Assembly (NCBI RefSeq): GCF_020921035.1
Contig: NC_063155.1
Span: 28,947,294-29,011,293 of the forward strand
Length of the DNA stretch: 64,000 nucleotides
Direction: 5' to 3'
From: Rhodamnia argentea
Lineage: Eukaryota; Streptophyta; Magnoliopsida; Myrtales; Myrtaceae
Shown here: positions 12,801 to 23,702 of the stretch, piece after piece
Layout of the letters: every line of letters starts with the position of its first letter
Position numbering within the stretch: the stretch's first letter is position 1
Notes under the pieces: model-generated
What the model saw: only the letters and a program-made list of their open reading frames with translations
Databases searched by the model: none
Told to the model about the DNA's origin: nothing
Translations under genes and position numbers: made by a program

Positions 12801-15776
12801 ATATTTTCAGAAAAGATTTACAGCACTAGTGCTCCGTTTGTTTCGCGGAAAACGAATGATCTGAAAAATATTTTCCTAAAAATGATCACTTGTATCGCTT
12901 GAAGTAATTAGTCAATTAATAACAATTTATGTTTAAATAATTTCATGGACAATGAAAATATCTTTTATTTATTCATTTTGTAAGCGACACAAGCGATCAT
13001 TTTTAGGAAAATATTTTCCAATTGATCATTTTCCACGAAACAAACGAAGCCTAAAATTCACATGAACATTTAAGAAAAACTTGCTATCGTTCAAGCACAA
13101 ACATAACTAATCAATATTTAATGCTTAACTTATAAATTTGATCATAAAAAGCATCAGAGAAGTATGCATATGTGATACAACACTATGTGAAGTTTCTATT
13201 ATTCTAATTGTAGTGAGACCTCTGTAAATAATCAGTTGTACACTATAATAAATTATTTTCTGTAGAAATGTTAAATTTTGATTCCCAGGTTTATCGACTA
13301 GTTCCCTTACAAAAGAGAAGCAGAAAACTTGGAATAATGCGCAAAAAGGACAAGAAGAAGGCTATAAACAAAGCAGAGCTAGCTCAGTGCATGGAAACAT
13401 CTACATAGAAATAGATGACTATAATGGAATGAAGAACTCTTATATTATACCAGTAAGGTCAATAAGGATGCAGCTTACCATTCGGCATTGTCAATTGACA
13501 TGCTATCTGGTTTCTCGACAATGTCCAGACCATTAACTACTACAAAGCGAACCCGCTTCTCCTCCTGTATCACTAATTCAGGAAATCTTGTTCGCGTTTC
13601 TACAGAAGTAGCCAACTCTCTTCTCCTAAATGTGCAAGGACCTGTTCATCATGAAAGCAATAACAACTACAATTTGACTGTACAAACAAGATGGCTTGCG
13701 TACATAGGTGAGGTGCCAACACACAAACATAGGTGATTATCAGCAATTAAACATCTTCTTTCACAACACTAAAATAACTAGGGAAAGTCAAATCATCTGC
13801 AAGCTACTCTAAGCTCGATTCATGTATACTGAAGTTGACTCCGTAATTCAAGTGGCTTATGTGTCTGGATACTTGACTCAATCTGCACACAACAGTAATT
13901 AATGCTTCTAATATATTTTTCACATGTCATATTCAAATGACTAATCAGGACCTCCCTGAACTGACATGACCAGCTTACCCCTTTATTGTTTGACTCTCTC
14001 TGTCTGTCTGTCTCTCTCTCTCTCTCATATATGAACAGCCTCTACCCTGTTTTAACAGATTGACTCTGTCTGTCTCTGTATGTCTCTCTCTCATATACGA
14101 CCAGCCTCTACCCTATTATAACAGATTGTTGAAGATGAAAGAAGGGATTAGCTCATGTGCTAACAACAATAAGAGAGACCAGCCACTACCCTGTTTTGAC
14201 AGATTGTTGAAGATGAAAGAAGGGATTAGTTCATGTGCTACTGCTAATTACAATAAGAGAGCCACCGAGCCTTCTATTCATTGAAATGAAACACATAGAC
14301 CTTCACTTTCTTGTCGGTTTATTGTCCATTGGTGCCTTATAATGATTAGGGCTAGGTCCTTTATCTCATTAGAAAGCATTTCCCCTTTTAAAACCAAAAT
14401 TTTCTGAGGAATCAAGATTCTTAGGGTCACGGGCGCATCCTTATAGGTTATCTCGCATCTTGAAAGAATTATTGATGTATATTCTATTTAGTGCAAATTT
14501 AATTGTAGGTAATTTTCCATGGCTGAGCTTACAAAACTTGAATTTCATTCGTAAAAATGAGTAGGACAGAGACAAGCTCAAGCATTTCAACTTCCTTGTC
14601 AAGTTAGGCTCGGACATACAATACTCGATTGAGCTCAAGTAATGATTCCACCACTGGGCATACAAATCAAGTTGGGCTCAAGCTGGGCACCGTGTAGCCA
14701 GACTCAGGTTGGTTACACCACTAGTAATGACTGGTAAGTGAATAGCATGCCATCCTACCATTGGAAAACAAAACGAGAAAGACTGTCTCACTTCACGATT
14801 AGTCACAACTACAGACTTCAGCCAAATCTTTTTAAGGAACAGCTGTTAAATAATCCTCTGCAGATGAAATCAAAACCATTATCATTGGATGAAAAAGACG
14901 ATACCTTTTTTAGGAAATTTTTTAGCCAGCCTCCTGTATAAACCACCAGCCGCTTCAAGAGCTACTCCAATAGTTTTCTCACGGATACCATTCAATGAAG
15001 TAAGCCTTACATTCACGTCACTAACTAAAGTCTCGTACATATTCGCCACATACATCAGAGGCAATGCAAATCTCGGGTCACCCTCAAATTGGACTTCTCT
15101 GGACTTTCTTTTGTTCAGCTGGCCTTGCCCAGATTGAGCAGAGTAGTCCGCCTCAGGATCAGATACTTCAACCACATGATCAGTAATGAAATGATCCACA
15201 ATAATTTGCAGAAATCTCGCCCTCGAGGATTCAATAGGTGAAACATCTAGTTCAACATTCAACCAACGATAAGCTCAAGCCAAAAAAATACTCCACCAGA
15301 CTCCAATGATAATAGAAAGCAACGTCTAAATCCTCCCTAACTGCAACACAACTGATCGCAAAACAGATAGATAAACAAATCACCATCGATGGTCAAGACG
15401 TCGTAGGAACTCCTCGATGGACCAACGTCCTCGAGGCTTGAGCGATCTTCTTCAGCTCCAACACCATGAATTGGCAAAGAAGCCCGGTACGAATCATGAA
15501 TACATTCCTGCATGCACAATGAATTCATTTATCAAAAAAAAGGAAAATTCTCACACTCGCCTCCAAAATCAGTCAGAATACAGGCATCAACAATACAAAT
15601 GATTAGCTCACAACGGCAGCGGAATCGTCGTCGTTGTCCAGGCTATCCTCAGTCACGGCGTCCCGACTGACGCCGCCAATGTCGTCCACGGTATTGAGAT
15701 CGTGGAGCGAAGAGGCTCCGACGAAGGAACTCGCCGCTCTGAGATCGTAGTGCTCCACCGGAACCCTACCCCCCAT
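9817..15776 (-). CDS. uncharacterised protein with C-terminal zinc ribbon (8 exons)
   Basis: The exon model on the minus strand is 15776-15612, 15507-15384, 15246-14905, 13641-13479, 12158-12035, 11676-11611, 10598-10344 and 9918-9817. All introns are GT..AG, the phases close, and the product is 446 residues. Residues 421-439 form a C-X2-C-X11-C-X2-C zinc ribbon (CDEC...CSEC) just before the stop. Residues 329-413 are rich in His, Gln and Ser. The middle (about 55-295) is a well-formed globular region with no family I can name. I chose the start at 15776 (MGGRVPVEHYD) because it looks like the conserved N terminus; an in-frame ATG lies 60 bp upstream at 15836. I recall similar plant proteins of unknown role, so no function is claimed. 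It is divergently oriented to PUX7. Introns 3, 4 and 6 carry repeats, but the coding sequence looks intact. Confidence 0.85.
10182..10214. repeat. poly(T)-poly(G) junction
   Basis: Nineteen T are followed directly by fourteen G inside intron 7 of the zinc-ribbon gene. In the transcript this reads as C14 then A19. A very similar junction occurs at 20902-20935. Confidence 0.9.
10796..11607. repeat. perfect 406-bp tandem duplication in an intron
   Basis: Bases 10796-11201 and 11202-11607 appear identical, including a 15-base A run. The pair lies wholly in intron 6 (10599-11610) of the minus-strand zinc-ribbon gene. The upper copy ends three bases below the 5' splice site GT of exon 6 (11610-11609), so the duplication reaches into the donor consensus but leaves the splice site in place. 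Identity of both copies means either a very recent event or an assembly duplicate. Confidence 0.9.
12831..13051. mobile_element. palindromic MITE in intron 4 of the zinc-ribbon gene
   Basis: The left end reads GCTCCGTTTGTTTCGCGGAA, and the reverse complement of the right end reads GGCTTCGTTTGTTTCGTGG. Both arms continue with the shared motif 'aaaatattttcctaaaaatg' leading to 'cgctt'. The element is about 220 bp and non-coding. A diverged second copy lies at 60571-60806. The target duplication is not clear, so I do not assign a superfamily. Confidence 0.7.
14040..14270. repeat. imperfect tandem repeat in intron 3
   Basis: Two kinds of local duplication are mixed here. A 'ctctctcatata..ccagcctctaccct' unit appears twice, and 'acagattgttgaagatgaaag' appears at about 14120 and 14198. 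Both lie within intron 3 (13642-14904) of the zinc-ribbon gene. Confidence 0.65.
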
Positions 15777-15836
15777 TTCTTCCACTCCACTCTCACCCGA
15801 TAAAACCCTAAACCCTCCCCTCCGCCAACAGCCCAA

Positions 15837-15998
15837 GCTCCGACGACTGCGAACAAGAGAGGCGACGGCAGAATCAGCTTACAAGTCATCATCGACATCA
15901 AAGAGATTCGATTCCCCGTCTGATTAAATTCGAGTTGCGGATGAATGTTGAGCATCGTTGCTGCTTGTTTGCCTCTGCTATTTGTGTGTCTGTGTGTC

Positions 15999-16033
<35 letters not shown>

Positions 16034-17529
16034 GTTCCAAGCCTGAGACCGTACCTGAGGTTTCGGAGAGCCAAAATGAGCTTCCGACCCTGATTCCGGC
16101 GTCCACACCAAATCCCAAGCCGGCGTGAATTTATTTCTTTGACTCGTCGTGTCCTGTTCTTCTACTAAACAAGATTAATAACAGTCATTAGGTATCCTCT
16201 ACATGTTTTTTTAAATTCAGGAAAAGAAATATTTTATATGATAGATTAAGAATATTATAAAGATCCCCACAAAAAGCATGAGCGGTACAATTCATTTCTA
16301 AATAAGGATTTGCTCTAATTATTTAAATATAAAGGGGTACCCGAAAAATAAAAATGCAATAAGTACATAAAATTTAACTACATAGCAACTTCCTTCTTTC
16401 ATTTGTGAATTTTAGTTCTAGTGTCCTGAAATGTCAATTACAATTTGTATGTCATATCTATTTTGTTTTTCACTTGATAATTGCCCAAAAATGGAAGTTT
16501 GCATCATAAAAAAGTTATTATTTTTCTGTACTAATTAAAATATAAAGTTATCGGAATGGCCGTGCCTAATTGTCTCTAAATTGTGCCTAATGTCAATTAG
16601 TTCTAGTGTCCTGAAATGTCAATTACAATTTGTATGTCATATCTATTTTGTTTTTCACTTGATAATTGCCCAAAAATGGAAGTTTGCATCATAAAAAAGT
16701 TATTATTTTTCTGTACTAATTAAAATATAAAGTTATCGGAATGGCCGTGCCTAATTGTCTCTAAATTGTGCCTAATGTCAATTAGTTCTAGTGTCCTGAA
16801 ATGTCAATTACAATTTGTATGTCATATCTATTTTGTTTTTCACTTGATAATTGCCCAAAAATGGAAGTTTGCATCATAAAAAAGTTATTATTTTTCTATA
16901 CTAATTAAAATATAAAGTTATCGGAATGGCCGTGCCTAATTGTCTCTAAATTGTGCCTAATCAATCTTGTCGGGACTGCACAGCTCATTGCCGTGTTTTA
17001 ATATGATTTGTATCCGGACAATTATATTCCTAAGGTTTTTTTTTTTTCTGTCATAATATTCCTGAAGTTTTTGTTAAGAGATATTTTAATTTCCAATGCG
17101 TATTTTGAGATATTTTTGAACGAAATCCTTAATTCTACTTTTTTTTCCTGATTATAAAAAAAAAAAAAGCCGTCCCCTATGATTGTGTGCCCATAACACC
17201 CTCGTCAGCAAAACAAATTGCAAAGATTGCCACTCCCATCAAGGAGCCGATCTCAATCATAAGGACAAAAAGGTCAATCCATCGTTACGCTCGTCGAGAA
17301 GGGAAACGGGAAATCCGAAGAGCTTTCGCGGCTCTGGTACGACGACTGCTGAGAGTCCCTTCGCCCCCTTCCTCCCGGCGCCGTTCGCCAGGCATGGAAG
17401 CTCAGATGCAGCTTGTCGTCTCTCTCTAATTAGAGCTCGTCTCAGAAGAATCGCCTTCTTGTCGTGCCGTGATCGAAGGGCAATCTAGGGTTTCGTCGCT
17501 CAGTGACGGCGAACGAGAAGGGGGGGAAG
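15837..17529. promoter_or_regulatory. divergent intergenic region between zinc-ribbon gene and PUX7
   Basis: The two genes diverge from this interval, so both promoters and 5' leaders must lie here. It contains a GA-dinucleotide run at about 16002-16031, probably in the 5' UTR of the minus gene, and the 185-bp triplicate at 16412-16962. A poly-T run lies near 17038-17047 and a poly-A run near 17156-17168. No TATA box could be fixed to a start site. Confidence 0.5.
16412..16962. repeat. three tandem 185-bp repeats
   Basis: The unit starting 'ttagttctagtgtcctgaaa' occurs at 16412, 16597 and 16782 with an exact 185-bp period. The copies are nearly identical; I see one substitution, at about 16899 in the third copy. 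The unit is AT-rich and non-coding, and the array ends near 16962. Confidence 0.9.
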
Positions 17530-19906
17530 ATGGAGAGCGTGCGGTCACCGACCGATAAGCAGAGCATGATCTCTTCCTTCTTGGAGGTCGCCGTCGGTCA
17601 AACCGCCGATACTGCTCGCCAGTTCTTGCAGGTTCCCACTGTCTGTCCCTCTCGTGTACACTCGCTTCTCACATGCATTGATTCGCAGAGACCTTACAAT
17701 GTGAAATAGCTGAGTTACTGGTGTGGGCGTGGCCCCTGAGCTCGCTCGATGCACATGGAAAGATGTTGGGCAAGTTTCGTTTGGTTTCTTATCTTGGCTT
17801 TCAGTTGGGGCAGTTGGTAGGATGATTGATTACTTGTCACTGGTTATAGAGACTATGAGGGATATGAACGCTTGATCTGTAGTTGGTTTACCGAGGTGTT
17901 TTGGTGTTGTTGGGTGCTTATTATGATAGCGTTTTGTTTGTCCACCGATTTATGTTTTCGTGAGGAAAAAGTCAACCTTCATTCTGGGTTTTGCAGTTTC
18001 AATGCCTTGTGTATTGATGAAGCTAGGGAAGAAGTCGGACCCTTAATGTGGCCGTACAGTTCCCTTGATTGAAGCTATCACGTTGGTTGAATCTTTGTTT
18101 TTCTGTTGATTCTTGTGCACACGCAGGCTGGTTGCATTAGAAGGAGTCTCTTGTCTTCTGAATGCTAGATCTTGTCTATAACCAATGATAAATATGAGCA
18201 TCTTAAGTTATCTGAAGCTTTCGGGTGGAATTGCATACAAATTTTGATGTTAAGTAGCCAACCAGTTGCCCTGAGACTTCCATTTAATTCTGTCTGCCTT
18301 TCCCCCCCTTTGTTTCAGTGGTCATATCCTTCCTTTTACATGTCTATTCCATAAAACTTAAGGGTTTAATATGAAAAGGTCTGTGCTTACCCTTATGGTC
18401 ATTTGGCTTCCAATTGTTTGGTGATATATGTATCTGCGGTGAATTGCTCTTTTATTGCAATTATTTTCTTTGTTTTGGTGTGTGTACAATGCTTTATCTG
18501 TGGAAAAACTGGATTGTTCGAACTCTGATGAGTTACATTTCTTCAGGCGACAAGTTGGAAGCTTGAGGAAGCCATTCAACTATTTTTTGTAGGTAATGAA
18601 GGCGGTGTTATTGGGGGACAGTCCAATCCTTCCCCAGTAGATGGTGGAAATGCTGTTTGGGTAGATGAAAATGCCGGGTATTTTGCCGCATTTTCTGTAA
18701 ATTATCGTGTTTTTGCCTCTTGAGTTCTTCTTACTTCTGTGTGTTTCCTTAGGGTATCAAGGAATGACAATGGTAATGAAAACATTGGACAGCATGATGG
18801 AGATGAAGTGCGTCCTCCTTTACCAGTTAGGAGAGAGGTCCTCTATGATGATGCGGTATTATACCCGTATGTATACTCTCCTTAATGTTGCTGTCTTTGT
18901 TGCTTTATTGGGGCCATTGGCTGTTCTACAAGAATGATATATTGTGATATTACTTATTGGCAAAATTTGATGACCATACAGAGCATTAGGGATGGGGCCA
19001 CATGAGTCAAGTTCACTAATTGCGTTCAGGAACTTTGATGAGGAACTGAAACGCCCTGGGGTGTGGGAACCAGATCAAGGTTCAACATCTACTGCAGAAA
19101 ATGCTCGTGATAATCTTGCGTCTCTATATCGTCCTCCTTTCCATTTGATGTATCGCGGATCCTTTGAGAAGGTAGTCGGCCTGAATTCACTCTTACAATA
19201 TGTGTGCAATTAATTCCTACTCTATCTGCAGTGTACTTGTTTCTTTTCATGTTAAGTGGTCTTAAAAAAAAAAAAAAAAATTCCTTGTGTGCATATGTTC
19301 AAAGATCTCTGGTATATTGTCTTACAGTTTCGTATTCTGATGAGGTTGAATGAAAATTATGGATATCATAGTTATTGTGACTTTTGGAGTTTTAATGTTT
19401 TGCAACTTGCCAAAGTGGTGCTTGAGTGATTAATGCTGCAGTTGATCGTACAATGGCTATTTCGGAACAACTAAGTATGCAAAATTTTATGAACTGAGGT
19501 GTCGAAAATTCCATTAGCAAACATTTTAATGGGTATAACATGTTCTTATACTAAGAGTGCTCTTCCTGGCACAGGAATCTGAGTTCCAGATCATGAGGCT
19601 CAAGTCTATTTAGTAGTATTATGTTAACTTGTGGAAATGGGCGTTAAGAAAAATATCTGGAGGGCCCAAAACCACACCCAAACCGGTCAGTTCGAACAAG
19701 TTTTCTCTGTTTGGGACAGTTTGAGTGACTTCGTGCTTCAGGTACTAAAAATAAACATCTCTAGGGGTTGGCAGGTTGAATCCGAAAACAAATTAACTGA
19801 CCCGTGAATGTGAGAAATGTGAGGTTGAAATAACTATTTTTTTCACCGGATTTATTTAACCAAAGGATCAGCTTTGAAAAAGAATAGAGGACTCTAGTTC
19901 CTATTT

Positions 19907-19963
<57 letters not shown>

Positions 19964-22900
19964 ATCTGGAACAAGAGACCCACGGCATGTGCTCAGCGGA
20001 CTTGCCGCAACAATTGATTGCCAGCGAAGTCGCTTGCGCTCGGGTGAGCTTCACTGATCACTATGGCATTGGTGGTGGCTGGTATTTGAATAGAGAACTG
20101 ACAGGATCTGGAATGAGACTACCACCATATGAGCTCAGTGCTGCCCCAATAGATTGGCAGCAAAGTTACCTGTGCTGAGGTGAGCTTGACTGATCACTAT
20201 TGCATAGGCGGTGGCTGGTTTTTGAATTGACAATTGACGGCTCATGTGAGCTCCACTATTAACCTTTGAGGTGATTTTTGAAGGAAATAGTTTTGAGGCT
20301 TCATAATAAATCAACATTGCTTTTTTCATCATCATGAAGTGCATCAAGAGGACATTGTCCCATCGTTGCATGCATATATTTGATGTTTTATCCCCTGGAA
20401 ATTTAATCCATCCTGATCTTTTGTTTGATTTTTAATGATTAGGTGAATTTGATTATTTTCTTTTTTGTTTTCTTCAATCTGAAGTTTTCAGAATTGGTCC
20501 CACGATGATTAGCGAGCGTGCTAAGAGGAATTAGCTCCCTTGTAGTTTTTTGTTTTCATGTTATATTACATAACTAGGAGAGTATCGAGCCGAGTAGTTT
20601 GTTTTTGAGAATGAATAGCTCATCCTGCAGTTGAAATTCATTCCTATTGTTAGTGTAGATTGGAGATCAAACTAATAAGAGGTTCTCATTCTTTTCTATT
20701 GGTAGATATAGTGGTTTGCATCATAGATTGTTATGGTTACACCACACATCTTTTGTTTTTAGAAGTACACATTGTCGAGATAACTTTGCTAGTGTCTCAT
20801 TACATGGAAAAGGGAATTACCTACTCTCCCTTTTTCTTGGATTTTGCTAGAATTGTTTGCTCCAAAATGATATTATAAGCATGCTCTCGGGGGTTTCTTG
20901 GTTTTTTTTTTTTTTTTTTTTTTGGGGGGGGGGGGTTGGTCTGTAAGAGAGAGAGAGAGATGGTAAAGTGTTAGGGAGATGTGAACTTGACAAATAGGGA
21001 ACTGTAATTTCTAAAAACAGGGAATGAAAAGTGTAAATTATAGAGGATATTGAGTGTAATTTTCCCTCTCATCAATGATATGAAGCTAGCGTGTGTAGGG
21101 AGATGTGTAGTTGCAGGGCTTTATTTGCTGGTACTTTTGTTTTTGTTAGCATTTGATGTTTCGTATTTAACTGATTTTAATATATATGAATGTAAACAGG
21201 CTAAAGCAGCAGCTTCACTACAAGACAAGTGGCTTCTAGTAAACTTGCAGTCTACCAAGGAGTTCAGCTCGCATATGGTAGCGTAGTCTCTCTCTCTCTC
21301 TCTCTCTCTCTGCTTTATTGTTTTATCTCCCCAGAATCTATGAGAATAGTGATTTTAATCTGCTTTTATTCATTTTCTTTTGAAGCTGAATCGGGATACA
21401 TGGGCAAATGAAGCTGTCTCCCAAACTATCAGCACTAATTTTATCTTCTGGCAGGTGTGTTTTGGGCTGGGTCTTTATTATTCTCTCTTATAGTGGCCCA
21501 ACTTTATCAATTTTTTGTTTTCTGAATCATGAGTAGTGCTTCAGACTATATTATGGCTCGTGCTCTTTCTTCAGATCAGCTCTTTTTATGCTGCTTCAAT
21601 TCCTGTCCTCGTGCTTTGTTATGCTATTGAGTTGCTGCCTTCTGTAGCACTATCTGAGGCCTTCTGTTGATGGCAAGGCCTGATTATTTCAAAGAGTTTC
21701 TTTGTCTCCTCATTCCTCAATGGAATTATCATATTGTTGTAGGAGGACCTGGTTAGCTGGTCTTCAAACAATTGCATAAACTAGAGACTTCCTGAAGGCA
21801 TTATGCCTTTTTTGAATCCAGGTTTGTGTGTTTATGTGTATGTGTGTAGATAGTGGATGCATGCCAAAATGACAGTAGATAGATGAGTGAGCCAGATATT
21901 ATTGTCTGGAATGTGCCTCTCCACATTATTTGCTGGAATGGGAGATTATGGGGAAAAATATTAGTCTGAAGAAAGTAAGAGTGTAGAATATGGATTTATC
22001 TTTCAGAGTGCACGCACCATTTTATAAGTAGGCAGATCTGTGAAAATATTTGTGGGTGTCCAGCCATTCTACTTGTTGACCACTGCACGATGCTAATACA
22101 TGAATGAATGACATAAAAATAGTTTGAACATGCAAAGAATGACGTAGCACTTAGCAGTGCTTTGACAGTGAAATGAGGTCCCCCTTTTACTTTTCAGTTG
22201 TATTTTGTCCCATTTTAAATCCCCTCCCCACCTTCAAGCGAAGCAAGTACTTTCTTTTTGAATTTTCATTCCCTTCACTTCATTTTCCTCTCATTTCTTT
22301 TCAATTAAGCAATGTGATAATCTAAGGCTATATTCTCATGTGCTCCCTTTCACTTACAATCACAAGGAGTGCCTTTGATGATAGTGGACAGTGGAGATCT
22401 CTTATCTTAGATTTCAGTTTTGATTAGTTGTCAAGAGTACTCTCTTCAATGTGTGTTCATATATGACTAACAGAGGAAGTTAATAGTAAATGATAAATTG
22501 TTCCGCTGACTCTAATTTATATCAGGTATATGACGACACAAGTGAGGGACAGAAGGTTTGCACCTATTACCGATTGGATTCGATTCCTGTTGTGCTTGTT
22601 ATTGACCCCATCACTGGCCAAAAGATGCGGTCTTGGACTGGAATGATTCAGCCTGAGAGCTTACTTGAGGTACCTATCACAGCAGGTGTTACCCAATACA
22701 CTTGCATTTGGATAAACAATGAATGTTAATGTCGTAGCAGCATACAACATGAGTTTACAAGTGCTTCGACATGTTATTATAATAGTTGCAGTATTCATCC
22801 AAGAAATTAAATTTTCTGCAGAATTTGTTACTTTTCCTGGAAGGTGGCCCCAAGGACCATCATGTAAGTTCATCACATAAACGTCCTAGAGAAAAGTCTG

Positions 22901-23702
22901 TGACTCCTCCGCAGAAACTTAAGGGTATGTCATATTTCTGTATTCGATAAATGGTGCTGCATCTTGAGATGGTATAAGAACCAAAGAAATCGGTGGCTCT
23001 GTCTGTATGTCTTTGTCCGCTGGAGGGTTGTCCGTGCTTGCCCTTTGTCTGCCATTGTATATGTAATTTCAGATGCCTGGGTTGATGCAGATGAATTGCC
23101 CAAGGAAGAAGACGAGGAACTACAGGCAGCATTGGCAGCTTCCATGGAAAATATAAAAGAGCCAATTAAGACTGCAAGTGAAGATTGCAAAACTGATACC
23201 AGCAAGGAAGAAGATTCATTCACGAGGAAGATACCTGCCTACCCACCTCTTCCTGAAGAACCTAAGGGTGATAGGAGCCTACTTTGCCGAGTTGGAGTCC
23301 GTCTTCCCGATGGACGTAGGGTCCAGCGGAATTTTCTCCGAACCGATCCAATACAGGTTGATCAGACCTTCTATTATCTTAGAAAAAAAATTGCTAGATT
23401 TCTTGCATAATCCCTTGAAATCCTTTCTGTTTATGATGTAAGCCTTGGATAGTTGGCATAGACGCTTTCTGCTTGGAATTTTGCAGTGCACACACACTTT
23501 GTAGGACAAAATGCTTGTTCACATACTCTTTCTGCAGCTTCTGTGGTCATTCTGCTGTTCTCGGCTGGAAGAGGCTGAAAGTAGGCCATTTCGCTTGGCG
23601 CAAGCAATTCCTGGGGCTTCGAAAAGTCTTGACTATGACAGCAAGTTAACCTTCCAGGAGTCGGGTCTTGCAAATTCTATGATCTCTCTCACTTGGGAAT
23701 GA
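17530..23702 (+). CDS. PUX7: plant UBX domain-containing protein 7-like (UBA-UAS-UIM-UBX)
   Basis: The ten exons are 17530-17631, 18547-18677, 18753-18866, 18982-19171, 21200-21277, 21386-21454, 22526-22669, 22822-22924, 23073-23356 and 23538-23702. All junctions are GT..AG, phases close, and the product is 459 residues, close to the family's usual length. The order is an N-terminal UBA-like helix bundle (about 1-45), a thioredoxin-like UAS domain (about 125-280, with WLLVNLQS and VLVIDPITGQK), a UIM (about 324-335, DEELQAALAASM) and a C-terminal UBX domain (about 375-459, RVGVRLPDGRRVQRNF). Proteins of this family (human UBXN7, Arabidopsis PUX7) are CDC48/p97 adaptors that bind ubiquitinated substrates through UBA and UIM. 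The start ATG follows a purine-rich leader and gives the conserved N terminus. Intron 4 (2.0 kb) has collected repeats. The gene looks intact. Confidence 0.92.
19911..19959. repeat. AG microsatellite in PUX7 intron 4
   Basis: An uninterrupted AG run of about 49 bp lies in intron 4. Just downstream, about 20025-20250, a segment around 'tgatcactatggcattgg' is imperfectly repeated with a second copy near 20190. Confidence 0.8.
20902..20935. repeat. second poly(T)-poly(G) junction
   Basis: Twenty-two T are followed directly by twelve G in PUX7 intron 4. It resembles the junction at 10182-10214. Confidence 0.9.

Noticed and set aside
16412-16962. Possible CRISPR-like or satellite array
   Set aside because: Direct 185-bp repeats without spacers in a plant nuclear genome are a minisatellite-like triplication.
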